64,000 bases of DNA from an uncultured beta proteobacterium (lineage in GTDB: Bacteria > Pseudomonadota > Gammaproteobacteria > Burkholderiales > Burkholderiaceae): positions 34,583 through 98,582 of the forward strand of contig CAIKFU010000043.1 of assembly GCA_903826775.1 (NCBI GenBank). The letters are read 5' to 3'. The translations under genes and the position numbers were made by a program. Position 1 is the first letter of the stretch, and every line of letters starts with the position of its first letter. Of the stretch, positions 53,895 to 62,071 are shown one piece after another. The notes below the pieces were generated by a model. That model was not told the DNA's origin and made no database searches. It worked only from the letters and a program-made list of their open reading frames with translations.

Positions 53895-54197
53895 ATGCAA
53901 AATCAATATTCTTCAGTTACTAGCATATATGCAGGATGGAAAAGAAGTTTGGCAATGATCGTTTCCGGACTCCTATTGACCCAGAGTTGGGTATATGCAG
54001 GAGAGCCTAATGCAGGCGCTGATTCCAAACTTGGAAAAAATAATGGGGTTGCAGCACCAAGCCCTACTAATCCCAATAATCCGCAAACCAGTTCAACCCC
54101 TAAATCAGTACAGCCTAATCAGAACCAGGTGAATGGCGCTAATCCAACGCAACCGCCTACTCATAATTACAAAGGCATCGTTACTCTGCTGAAGTAA
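53895..54197 (+). CDS. Small exported low-complexity protein with LGKNNGVAAPSPTNPN and HNYKGIVTLLK motifs
   Basis: Signal peptide; RBS TCAAGGAGACGCAG; shares motifs with both divergent neighbours. Confidence 0.75.
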   Translation: MQNQYSSVTSIYAGWKRSLAMIVSGLLLTQSWVYAGEPNAGADSKLGKNNGVAAPSPTNPNNPQTSSTPKSVQPNQNQVNGANPTQPPTHNYKGIVTLLK

Positions 54198-54237
54198 TTT
54201 GACAGTCAAATGTAATGATGTCTTCTTCATTAATTTA

Positions 54238-55473
54238 ATGGCCTCCATTTTCCAATTTCTTCTGCTTCTTATTTGTGTTGCCACTCCTCTTGCACATGTT
54301 CAAGCACAGCCTTTTTCTCCGGGCGACCCCTCCGAAGTGACGTTCGCATCCATTAACCTTGAGCAGTACCTCTCCCAGGTAAGAGAGAACAACGCGACGA
54401 TTGGCGGCAGGAGATTGGGTCTTCAGACGGCCACCGCCAACAAGACGGCCCAATCGTTACCCAACACGAGGCCGAACATCAGCTATTCGCGGGGTTCTTG
54501 GTATCAGATGTTGCCCTATACCCCGTATACCACCCCCGCATCCAATACCTATAGCCTGAGCGTAAATGTTGAAGGTTGGGGTAAGCGCGAGGCTAGGGGC
54601 GATTATGCCCAAGCCGAAATCGGGCGCAGTACTGTAGAACTGGATTCCACCACCGTCACGATTGAGACCAGTGCGTTATATGCCTATATCGATACCTTAC
54701 GCAACCGCATGCAGTGGCAAACTTACCTGAGCGCTCTTGAGAAATTAAATAACTTGCCGAGCAGCCCCAAGACCAAGACCGCCGAACAAAATCTTCTGAC
54801 TGGCAAGACTGCTGCGTTTGATGATCTGCAGTACAACGCCTTGGGCATGCTGAACTATTCGGGCGATGCGATCCGTGATTTGCCGTTTCCAAAGGGCAGG
54901 CTCGATCTTCCCTCGCAGTCCTTTCAATTGATTGCGTTGGTGGAGCAGGCCCAAAAGAGCCGAGTTGATGTGTTGTCCACCGAAGCAGCGATGCAGTCTG
55001 CGGAGAAAAATGTCGCCTTGACGCAAAAGAACCGGATGATGGATATCAGTCCGTACGTTTCCTACACCACCACCCCCCAGTATGACTCAAGCGGTTTTAC
55101 GTACACGCGCCAGACAGCCGTCTCGGCGGGGGTATCGATACCCATTCCGGTGAACAACTTTTTGCAGGACGCCGATCTCGTTCAAGCATCCAATGCGAAG
55201 ACCGAACTGGAAATGATCTATCGCGATTTAAAAGTGCGGATTCGTAACGAGGTCAGTCAGGCGCTCTTGCAATACAACGTGGCAAAAAAGCAATTGGCGC
55301 AGGCCGATTTGGCGTATTCGCAATCATCGGCCAGTCCCGATAAGGACGCGGTGCAGGCTATTGCGAACGAGAGGGATCGCATGGGCGAACTTATCGATGC
55401 CTGGACCAACCATGTCAAAGCTTTGATCAATGTCATGCGTATGAGTGGCGACTATGCCGTACCCAAAATCTAA
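54238..55473 (+). CDS. TolC-family outer-membrane efflux protein
   Basis: Signal peptide, coiled-coil repeats (VLSTEAAMQSAEKNVALTQKNRMMDISPYVSY), VSIPIPV; start approximate (a TTG start at 54199 is also possible). Confidence 0.8.
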   Translation: MASIFQFLLLLICVATPLAHVQAQPFSPGDPSEVTFASINLEQYLSQVRENNATIGGRRLGLQTATANKTAQSLPNTRPNISYSRGSWYQMLPYTPYTTPASNTYSLSVNVEGWGKREARGDYAQAEIGRSTVELDSTTVTIETSALYAYIDTLRNRMQWQTYLSALEKLNNLPSSPKTKTAEQNLLTGKTAAFDDLQYNALGMLNYSGDAIRDLPFPKGRLDLPSQSFQLIALVEQAQKSRVDVLSTEAAMQSAEKNVALTQKNRMMDISPYVSYTTTPQYDSSGFTYTRQTAVSAGVSIPIPVNNFLQDADLVQASNAKTELEMIYRDLKVRIRNEVSQALLQYNVAKKQLAQADLAYSQSSASPDKDAVQAIANERDRMGELIDAWTNHVKALINVMRMSGDYAVPKI

Positions 55474-55483
55474 AGGACAACGG

Positions 55484-56044
55484 ATGAAAATACGCCATAG
55501 ACTAATGGCTGTTGTGTTCACGCTGACTCAGCTTGCTACAAGTTCCACTGCGTTTAGTCAAGCGGCTGGCGGAGGAGGTGCAGCTGGTGGCAGTGCGGCT
55601 GGAGGTGCAGGGTCGCCAGTAGCTCCAACACCAACACCAACACCAACACCAACACCAACACCAACACCAACACCAACACCAACACCTAAGACTGCTCCTG
55701 CACCAACCAATCCTTCGCAGGCACCCGGTCCTGGCAATTCATCGGCCGCTCAGAGCCTAGGTTCTCCTTCAAATCAGGTTGCTCCGCAGAACGTCGGCTC
55801 TAATCAGGCTTGGGTGGTTCGCAATAATTTATTGAACAATGCGCCGCAATTAAATTCCACGAACAAGGCGGCCCCCAGTCTGTCGAGTTTTCGCAATGGT
55901 CTTTCCCGCACGAATCCCTACTCACCCAAAACAGAATCCGCAAATACTTCCAAAGGATTGGCTAAAGAGGCGAACCCGGCCATCAAGAGCAATACCCAAG
56001 GCCTCCTCTTTTTGAGCCCATCGCCATTGGCGCCGGAGAAGTGA
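55484..56044 (+). CDS. Exported Pro/Thr-repeat low-complexity protein
   Basis: Signal peptide MKIRHRLMAVVFTLTQLATSSTAFSQA, G/A-rich then (PT)n, ends PLAPEK. Confidence 0.65.
   Translation: MKIRHRLMAVVFTLTQLATSSTAFSQAAGGGGAAGGSAAGGAGSPVAPTPTPTPTPTPTPTPTPTPTPKTAPAPTNPSQAPGPGNSSAAQSLGSPSNQVAPQNVGSNQAWVVRNNLLNNAPQLNSTNKAAPSLSSFRNGLSRTNPYSPKTESANTSKGLAKEANPAIKSNTQGLLFLSPSPLAPEK
55625..55684 (+). repeat. Hexanucleotide tandem repeat (CCAACA)x10 encoding poly-(PT)
   Basis: Ten perfect consecutive CCAACA units counted in sequence. Confidence 0.97.
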
Positions 56045-56127
56045 GATGAATGCTCATATTTTTCAAAATCAAAAATCCCGTGAGGGACCTCTTGCAATCC
56101 AACCCATCATCGCACCACCACTGGTGC

Positions 56128-56152
56128 AAGGAGAATTAATATGAAATCCAAA
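56128..56152 (+). repeat. 25-bp direct repeat (copy 1) spanning RBS and start of the 56141 gene
   Basis: AAGGAGAATTAATATGAAATCCAAA identical to 56469-56493. Confidence 0.97.
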
Positions 56153-56434
56153 AAATCTCGTACCCAAGCCAAGCGTAAATTGGCGTTCGCTATTATCGGC
56201 GCTTCACTTGGAGCAGGGATGGCCCCACTTGTTAGTAAGGCTGCAGACATTAACGTGCAGTCACCAGCTGCGCCTAACTCAAACGCCTCTAAAGGAGCAG
56301 CGCAACCCGCTGCGATTTCTTCGACTAAACCCGCTTCCCCTAAGCCTGTTCCAGTAAAAACAATGTCTTGGGCGCACGATGATGAAGCGCCTAAGCGAGC
56401 ATTGCAACAACCGGGTAATCCCAAAAATAAGTGA
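56141..56434 (+). CDS. Small exported low-complexity protein
   Basis: Signal-like N-terminus KRKLAFAIIGASLGAGMAPLVSKAADI; P/A/S/K-rich; ends NPKNK. Confidence 0.68.
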   Translation: MKSKKSRTQAKRKLAFAIIGASLGAGMAPLVSKAADINVQSPAAPNSNASKGAAQPAAISSTKPASPKPVPVKTMSWAHDDEAPKRALQQPGNPKNK

Positions 56435-56468
56435 TGTGATGAAATGGGTAACCAATCCACCATGGCGT

Positions 56469-56493
56469 AAGGAGAATTAATATGAAATCCAAA
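56469..56493 (+). repeat. 25-bp direct repeat (copy 2) spanning RBS and start of the 56482 gene
   Basis: Identical to 56128-56152. Confidence 0.97.
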
Positions 56494-56754
56494 TACACTC
56501 GTTCAACGAACGAACTGAAAACCGCACTAACTATTCTTGCTGTATTAATCGGAGTGGGAATGACTCCGGTGGCTAATTCAGATCCAACAGATCAAATATC
56601 ATTAAATTTTCAGAAGAAAGATGCGCCGGCTCCAACGCCTGGAGCAAATTCCGGGAAGGCTGCTCCTGTGGCCAATTCAGCGAACCCTAAACCTGTGCCA
56701 CCTTCTTCGTTTCCGGGTGCGCCTAGTCGAGGGAAAACTGCTAGTTCAAAATAG
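56482..56754 (+). CDS. Small exported low-complexity protein, tandem paralog of the previous gene
   Basis: Shared start region; signal-like LKTALTILAVLIGVGMTPVANS; ends TASSK. Confidence 0.68.
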   Translation: MKSKYTRSTNELKTALTILAVLIGVGMTPVANSDPTDQISLNFQKKDAPAPTPGANSGKAAPVANSANPKPVPPSSFPGAPSRGKTASSK

Positions 56755-57021
56755 CCCCATGCCAAGGGGGCGCTATGAATTGCGAGTAGCTCTTTGACGA
56801 TTTTCTTTGAAAACAACCATTGAATCGAGTTCTGCTGGATTGATTCATTAAGGTAGAGATTGCTCTACATTTCATCACGGACTTGGCCAAAAATGAAGGC
56901 AAACAGGCTATGCACGATTCTGAATAGTCGGTGATTGGGGTTAAAGGGATAACTGGGTTTGATTGTCATCTCTGAATTAACCAGGAATAACAAAGAATAG
57001 TAAACGCGATTAGGAGTTCTT

Positions 57022-58128
57022 GTGCCAAACAGAAGATCATTCATCAAGAACGTTGCAACTCTGGGAATTTTTTCGTCAATCCAGCCAACCTTTCCAGAAA
57101 ACACTCGGTTTGATTTTGCGTTCGCCGCTAAGAAAAATAGGCTTCATGTTCACTACGAATGGGGCAAGCTTGAGGAGGTCATCGTGGGCTATCCCTATTT
57201 AAGGATAGGCGGCGCAATGCCAAAAGCGGTTGGGAAATTTCTTCGCCACAATCCAAAAACCGCACCGCTAAAGCAAGCCTGGTTGGAAGCGGATTCAAAA
57301 CTGCCGCTTGAAAAGTTTGCGCCAGAATTGGCAAAACAAAATGATCAGATGAATGCTGCTATCACGATACTTCAAGGTCGAGGGATTCGGGTTCATCAAG
57401 TGGATCGAATCAACGACAGTGAGCTGGCGTTTGAGGAAAGTATTGGCTCTGCATGCTTGCAACAATTTGTTCGGGACCCCATACTGGTGATTGGCGATCG
57501 ATACATTGAACTGCCGATGCATATGCCATACCGTCGTAAAGAGCGCTTCCCCATTCGCAGAACCCTTGAGCCTCGCTTGAATGATCTCAAGGTCTCCATC
57601 ATTTCTGCACCTGAACCCTACCCGCTTCCCGAGGATGCGCAAGGCAGCTTTGGATCATCCGCATTTTTAGAAGGTGGCGATATTTTGTTGTTTGGAAAAG
57701 AGATTTATGTTGGCAATTCTGGCAATGCTTCCAATCGCAAAGGAATCACTTGGCTACAAACCCAGTTGGGAAGCAGTTATCGGGTTCATGAGGTGAGAAT
57801 GAGTAATGAGTTCTTGCATCTCGATTGCGGACTATGCACTCCAAGACCTGGGCTAGCGATCATTTGCCGCGAGGCTTTTCCCGATGGTCTGCCAGACTGT
57901 ATTAAGGGGTGGGAGCTGATTGAAGTCAATAAAGAAGATGCTGAAATGAAGATGGCTTGCAACGGACTGATTCTGGATCAAAAGAGCATTCTTATCGGCT
58001 CTGAAAATGTTCTCCTTGCCGACAAGCTGGGTAAGGCAGGCTTGAATGTTTACACCACCCCTTTTGACATGGTGACGCCATTAGGTGGCGGTTTTAGATG
58101 CTGGCATCACCCATTAATTCGTGTCTAG
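57022..58128 (+). CDS. Amidinotransferase/guanidino-modifying-superfamily protein with Tat-like signal
   Basis: NRRSFIKNVATLGIF twin-Arg motif; EEVIVGYPYLR; EGGDILLFGKEIYVG; HLDCGLCTPRPG; GGGFRCWHHPLIRV with candidate catalytic His/Cys. Confidence 0.8.
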   Translation: MPNRRSFIKNVATLGIFSSIQPTFPENTRFDFAFAAKKNRLHVHYEWGKLEEVIVGYPYLRIGGAMPKAVGKFLRHNPKTAPLKQAWLEADSKLPLEKFAPELAKQNDQMNAAITILQGRGIRVHQVDRINDSELAFEESIGSACLQQFVRDPILVIGDRYIELPMHMPYRRKERFPIRRTLEPRLNDLKVSIISAPEPYPLPEDAQGSFGSSAFLEGGDILLFGKEIYVGNSGNASNRKGITWLQTQLGSSYRVHEVRMSNEFLHLDCGLCTPRPGLAIICREAFPDGLPDCIKGWELIEVNKEDAEMKMACNGLILDQKSILIGSENVLLADKLGKAGLNVYTTPFDMVTPLGGGFRCWHHPLIRV

Positions 58129-58408
58129 TATTTTTGATCTTAGGTTGTAATGCTGTTGAGAAAATCGGAAATAAAAATACTAACTCGGGTATTTTTTACT
58201 TTTAGGTAAACGAACTCTCATCTTCAATTAGAAGTCGTCTAAAAACGGCCAACAAGAGTCACTCAGCCTACCCTTTAATATTGCAATGCAACGCAACCTC
58301 AAAGCGCAGATTGGAATGAAGTTAATGAATAAATACGGAATTGATTATGATTTTATTGATTGTTCTTTTCTTCAGGTATAGAATTATTTTCTTTACGAAG
58401 GAGGTGCT

Positions 58409-58687
58409 ATGAAAATTTCTAAGCTACTGTTAATTACCGTATTTTCACTTATAAGTACAGTTGCGGTATCCGCCGTAATGGAAGCGAAAAAGGAAAGTGT
58501 AGCCGCAACACCTGAACCAAAAGCAATGACTAATCCGAATGGTGTCAAGGGAGCGCAACCGCAGTCATTTACCGCGCCTAAAGCACCAGGTGCAGATCCA
58601 GCAAAAGGAGTTGCAGGCAATACAAAACCTACGAACCAAGGGCGGGAATCAGTTCCCCTAGGTTATATGGATGGCCATGCCAAGTAA
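58409..58687 (+). CDS. Small exported low-complexity protein
   Basis: RBS AAGGAGG; signal MKISKLLLITVFSLISTVAVSA (cf. MTISKLLLIAVG at 53592); P/A/K-rich; ends GHAK. Confidence 0.68.
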   Translation: MKISKLLLITVFSLISTVAVSAVMEAKKESVAATPEPKAMTNPNGVKGAQPQSFTAPKAPGADPAKGVAGNTKPTNQGRESVPLGYMDGHAK

Positions 58688-58786
58688 CCATAACAGCAGA
58701 CCCACTTCCTCCAATATCAGCGACCTTTAGGCGGTTTTCATTGCTTACGCAGGTCGCTTGCAGGTTGTTTTTGCCAGCGGTACTAA

Positions 58787-59398
58787 GTTATTGCGAAGGC
58801 CCGCTCACCCTTCGATAGTGGCTGTAGCACCAATTTAAACTTGGCAAACAATGAACGAACATCTTTGGGCAAACTGGCGGAAATCATCAATTCGAACGCA
58901 GGCAATGTGTTTGACTTTGCGCATTTAACGATGAATCTTTGGGGCACTCAGGCCGCGTATCCAAACCTGAAATTAACCGATCTGGTGACCGATCAAGGAG
59001 CAGCAGTCTTAGACCAGGTGATTGGCAGTAAGTGCATGCATGTGTTGGCTGATACATTGAATTACGCCTATGGGAATCAATACAAGACCTTATTGAAGCC
59101 GGCGCCGAGCAATTCCTTGGCGTGGGTCAAAGCGTTTATTGATGGTAGTGTTGTACCGATAAAACCGATTGCCCCGGTGATTATCTACTGGGGTACTAAA
59201 GACACCGCGGTTCCCCCGATCATGCATGAGCTGTACCAAAAGCAGATGTGTGCGATGGGCGGCAATGTTGAAAGAATCCAACTTCCTGGCGAGCAAACGC
59301 ATTACACAACCCCGGGCGTTTCGGCTCCGATGTACATTCCTTGGATTCAGGATCGCCTGGCTGGCAAACCCCTTTCAAATGCCTGTCCAAAAAGTTAG
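58787..59398 (+). pseudogene. C-terminal remnant of a secretory-lipase-like alpha/beta hydrolase
   Basis: VIIYWGTKDTAVPPIMHELYQKQMCAMGGNVERIQLPGEQTHYTTP...WIQDRLAGKPLSNACPKS resembles the LIP-family C-terminus; no GxSxG half or credible start upstream; in-frame stop at 58784. Confidence 0.55.
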
Positions 59399-59449
59399 CG
59401 TCGGAACAATGCGATCCATTTTGGCGCGCGAGGAAGAAGCGATGAGTGG

Positions 59450-61840
59450 CTAGCGCTGTTGTTGAAGATCGCTCAGCAATTTTTTTAATTCGGGATTGTC
59501 CGGAAACCATGCCGCGAGTTTTTTGGCATACACCAATGCGGATGCGCGGTCTCCCGCTTCACGGTTGATCGAGATGAGCGCATTCAAAATATCGATGTCT
59601 GCGGGGTGCTTCAGGTTGGCGGTACGCAGCAAATTCAATGCATCCGTTCGCTTGCCGGCGGTGTTCAGTGCGATCGCTTCTACGTAAGCGTACCGTGCAT
59701 TATCGGGAGCCAGTTTGGCCGCATCAATGAGTTCTTTGAGGGCGCCTTCCTGATTCCCTTTGCGGATGAGCAGCAATCCGAGTGCGTGGTGCAGATCGGC
59801 ATCGCGAGGGCTTAACAAAAGCCCTTGTTGCAAAATCGATTCCGCCTGGGGATCGTTTTTTTGCTGTCGGTAGACGTCCGCCAGGTTGATGTAGGCGGCG
59901 CTAAATTTAGGATCCAATTGAATGGCGTGTTTGAGTGCGGCGATCGCCTCGTCGGTTCGTCTTTGGCGCAATCGCAGGTTGGCGAGATTGATGTTGCCCG
60001 ATGGCCAGTCGGATTCGAGTTGCAATGCGCTTTCATATTCCTTCATGGCCGACAAGCGAACGGCTTTTTTGTTTTCGGGAATTTGGGTGTCGGGGATGTC
60101 CGCGAGATTTTGCGCTGCTTCGATCCGCACTCCGCCAATGGGGTCGGTTAAGAGCGGCATGGCCATTTGAATTCGTGTTCGCGAATCCGCAGCGGCGAGC
60201 ATTCCAAGCGCCTGAATGCGAACCAGCGGATTGCCGTCTTCCAGCAACGTTTGCGTTGCCGCCAGGGTGGCGGGATTGGAATGGGGCTGAGCAAGGCTTA
60301 GTGCGCTTGCACGGATGATGTCGGGGGCAGAGCGATTTTGTGCCAGAGCCATCAATGCCGGCAGTGCAGCAAGCCCCTGGGTTGCGCCTGCGTGCAATGT
60401 GGAACCGTAATTCGCACGTTCGCGCCAAGCCTTGCCGTACCACCGATCCATTGCTCCGGCAGCCCACTGCGGATTTTTATCGGCATGGCATTGGTTGCAG
60501 GCATTGGGGCTGCCGATCGATATCGACAGATCGGGGCGGGGCACCCGCAGGCTATGATCCTCGCGCGCATGGATCACCATGTAATTTTGCGTGGGCATAT
60601 GGCAGGCGACGCACTGCGCACCCTTGCCGTTCGCTTTGTGCTGGTGGTGTTTGGGTGCATCAAACTCTGCGGCATTGTGGCAGCGTACGCAAAGTCCATT
60701 GCCTTCTGCTCGAAGTTTCTGGGTGTGCGGATCGTGGCAGTCCATGCAAGTAACGCCACGCTGATACATCTTGCTTTGCAGGAAAGACCCCCAGACGTAA
60801 TCCTCTTCGCGTTGCTGGCCATCCGGATAGTAATTGGGTGGAGTAAGCATGGCGAGGCGATGGGTATCCTCCAGCACTGCGCCGCCAGGATGGCTTTCGC
60901 TGAGCGTGGATCGCCTGGCGTGGCAGGCGGCGCAACTATTGCTGGCGGCCGAATTGGACTGACGATCGCGCACGGCGTATTTGGCGGTGGGGTCGGGAAA
61001 CTTCCAGGCATCATTCCAATGCGTGGCAAGCGATGGCATGCCGGTGTTGCCCGAAACGTAAGGGGGTTTTGCCTCCTTGGCCCAGTTCACATGTTCGCCA
61101 CCAGGGCCATGGCAACTTTCGCAGGCGACGTTGATTTCACTGTAGGTCGTCTTATAGGTGTTGCTCGTTGCGTCGTATCCTTTGTGCAGATTGGTGGTGT
61201 GGCATTCGGCGCATTGCAAGGCCCAATTCTGGTAGACGCCCGTCCAGTGCAAGGGGTCGTTGTGGTCGATCTTTTGTTTGGGGTACAAATGGAACCAGCG
61301 CTGGCCGCCTTCTTTTTTGGTTCGCGCATCCCAGGCGATAGGCAGCATCTGATAGCGCCCGCCGGGGAAGGCGATTAAATACTGTTGCAATGGGTAAACG
61401 CCAAAAGTGTAGGCGATTTCATAGTCGGTCAATTTGCCGTTCGGCCCGTCGGTACGCACCATAAATTGATCGCCGCGTTTATAGAACGTCGACTCGACAC
61501 CATTGAATTGAAAATGGGCATCGGAGAAATTGCCCAGTACGGTCGCTGCATTTGCCGCCTGCATTGCCTGTTGGTGATGCGATCCCGACCAGGCGTTGAA
61601 CTGGGATTCATGGCAGGTCTTGCAAGTCGTTGCGCCAACATAGATACCAGGCTTGGAAGAATTATGGGCTGTGGACGAAGGCATTTTCGCAAGCCAAGAA
61701 AACAGTACCGATCCAACAATCACTGCCAAGATCGCCATGCCAATGAAAGCAACGCGCTTGGTTTGGTAGACGGGTTTGGCTTGTGCCGATGCCGGCGAGG
61801 CAACCGGATTTTGGCGGGGCGTTTTGGACTTTTTTGACAT
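59450..61840 (-). CDS. Membrane-anchored multiheme (8 CxxCH) cytochrome c fused to HEAT/TPR repeats
   Basis: N-terminal TM; CKTCH, CAECH, CESCH, CAACH, CMDCH, CVRCH, CVACH, CNQCH; C-terminal TPRs. Confidence 0.9.
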   Translation of the reverse strand: MSKKSKTPRQNPVASPASAQAKPVYQTKRVAFIGMAILAVIVGSVLFSWLAKMPSSTAHNSSKPGIYVGATTCKTCHESQFNAWSGSHHQQAMQAANAATVLGNFSDAHFQFNGVESTFYKRGDQFMVRTDGPNGKLTDYEIAYTFGVYPLQQYLIAFPGGRYQMLPIAWDARTKKEGGQRWFHLYPKQKIDHNDPLHWTGVYQNWALQCAECHTTNLHKGYDATSNTYKTTYSEINVACESCHGPGGEHVNWAKEAKPPYVSGNTGMPSLATHWNDAWKFPDPTAKYAVRDRQSNSAASNSCAACHARRSTLSESHPGGAVLEDTHRLAMLTPPNYYPDGQQREEDYVWGSFLQSKMYQRGVTCMDCHDPHTQKLRAEGNGLCVRCHNAAEFDAPKHHQHKANGKGAQCVACHMPTQNYMVIHAREDHSLRVPRPDLSISIGSPNACNQCHADKNPQWAAGAMDRWYGKAWRERANYGSTLHAGATQGLAALPALMALAQNRSAPDIIRASALSLAQPHSNPATLAATQTLLEDGNPLVRIQALGMLAAADSRTRIQMAMPLLTDPIGGVRIEAAQNLADIPDTQIPENKKAVRLSAMKEYESALQLESDWPSGNINLANLRLRQRRTDEAIAALKHAIQLDPKFSAAYINLADVYRQQKNDPQAESILQQGLLLSPRDADLHHALGLLLIRKGNQEGALKELIDAAKLAPDNARYAYVEAIALNTAGKRTDALNLLRTANLKHPADIDILNALISINREAGDRASALVYAKKLAAWFPDNPELKKLLSDLQQQR

Positions 61841-62071
61841 GCGAATAATCTATATGGGGTCAATTATCCATACAAGGGTCAGTTCAGGACCTAAGCCGGA
61901 AATGCTGCCATTTCAATGGCATTTTTCTTGATGCTAAAGGAATGCTCCATTTCATTTCCGAGCGGGCCGGTTGCCTGGGATTCCAAGGTGAAATAACCAC
62001 AATTTTTATCTGTCTCTTTGCATAGTCGTATTTTTTCTTTATATTTAAAGAAAATGCACAAAGGACTGCTT

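Noticed and set aside
55625-55684. Tandem repeats considered as a CRISPR array
   Set aside because: 6-bp unit without spacers, inside an ORF; simple microsatellite.
52940-58687. Peptide cluster as a lanthipeptide or other Cys-based RiPP locus
   Set aside because: The small proteins contain no Cys, carry Sec-like signal peptides rather than RiPP leaders, and no lanthionine synthetase, radical SAM or YcaO gene is nearby.
60338-61378. 346-aa plus-strand ORF
   Set aside because: Antisense to the multiheme cytochrome gene, whose eight CxxCH motifs and TPRs are unambiguous; shadow ORF.
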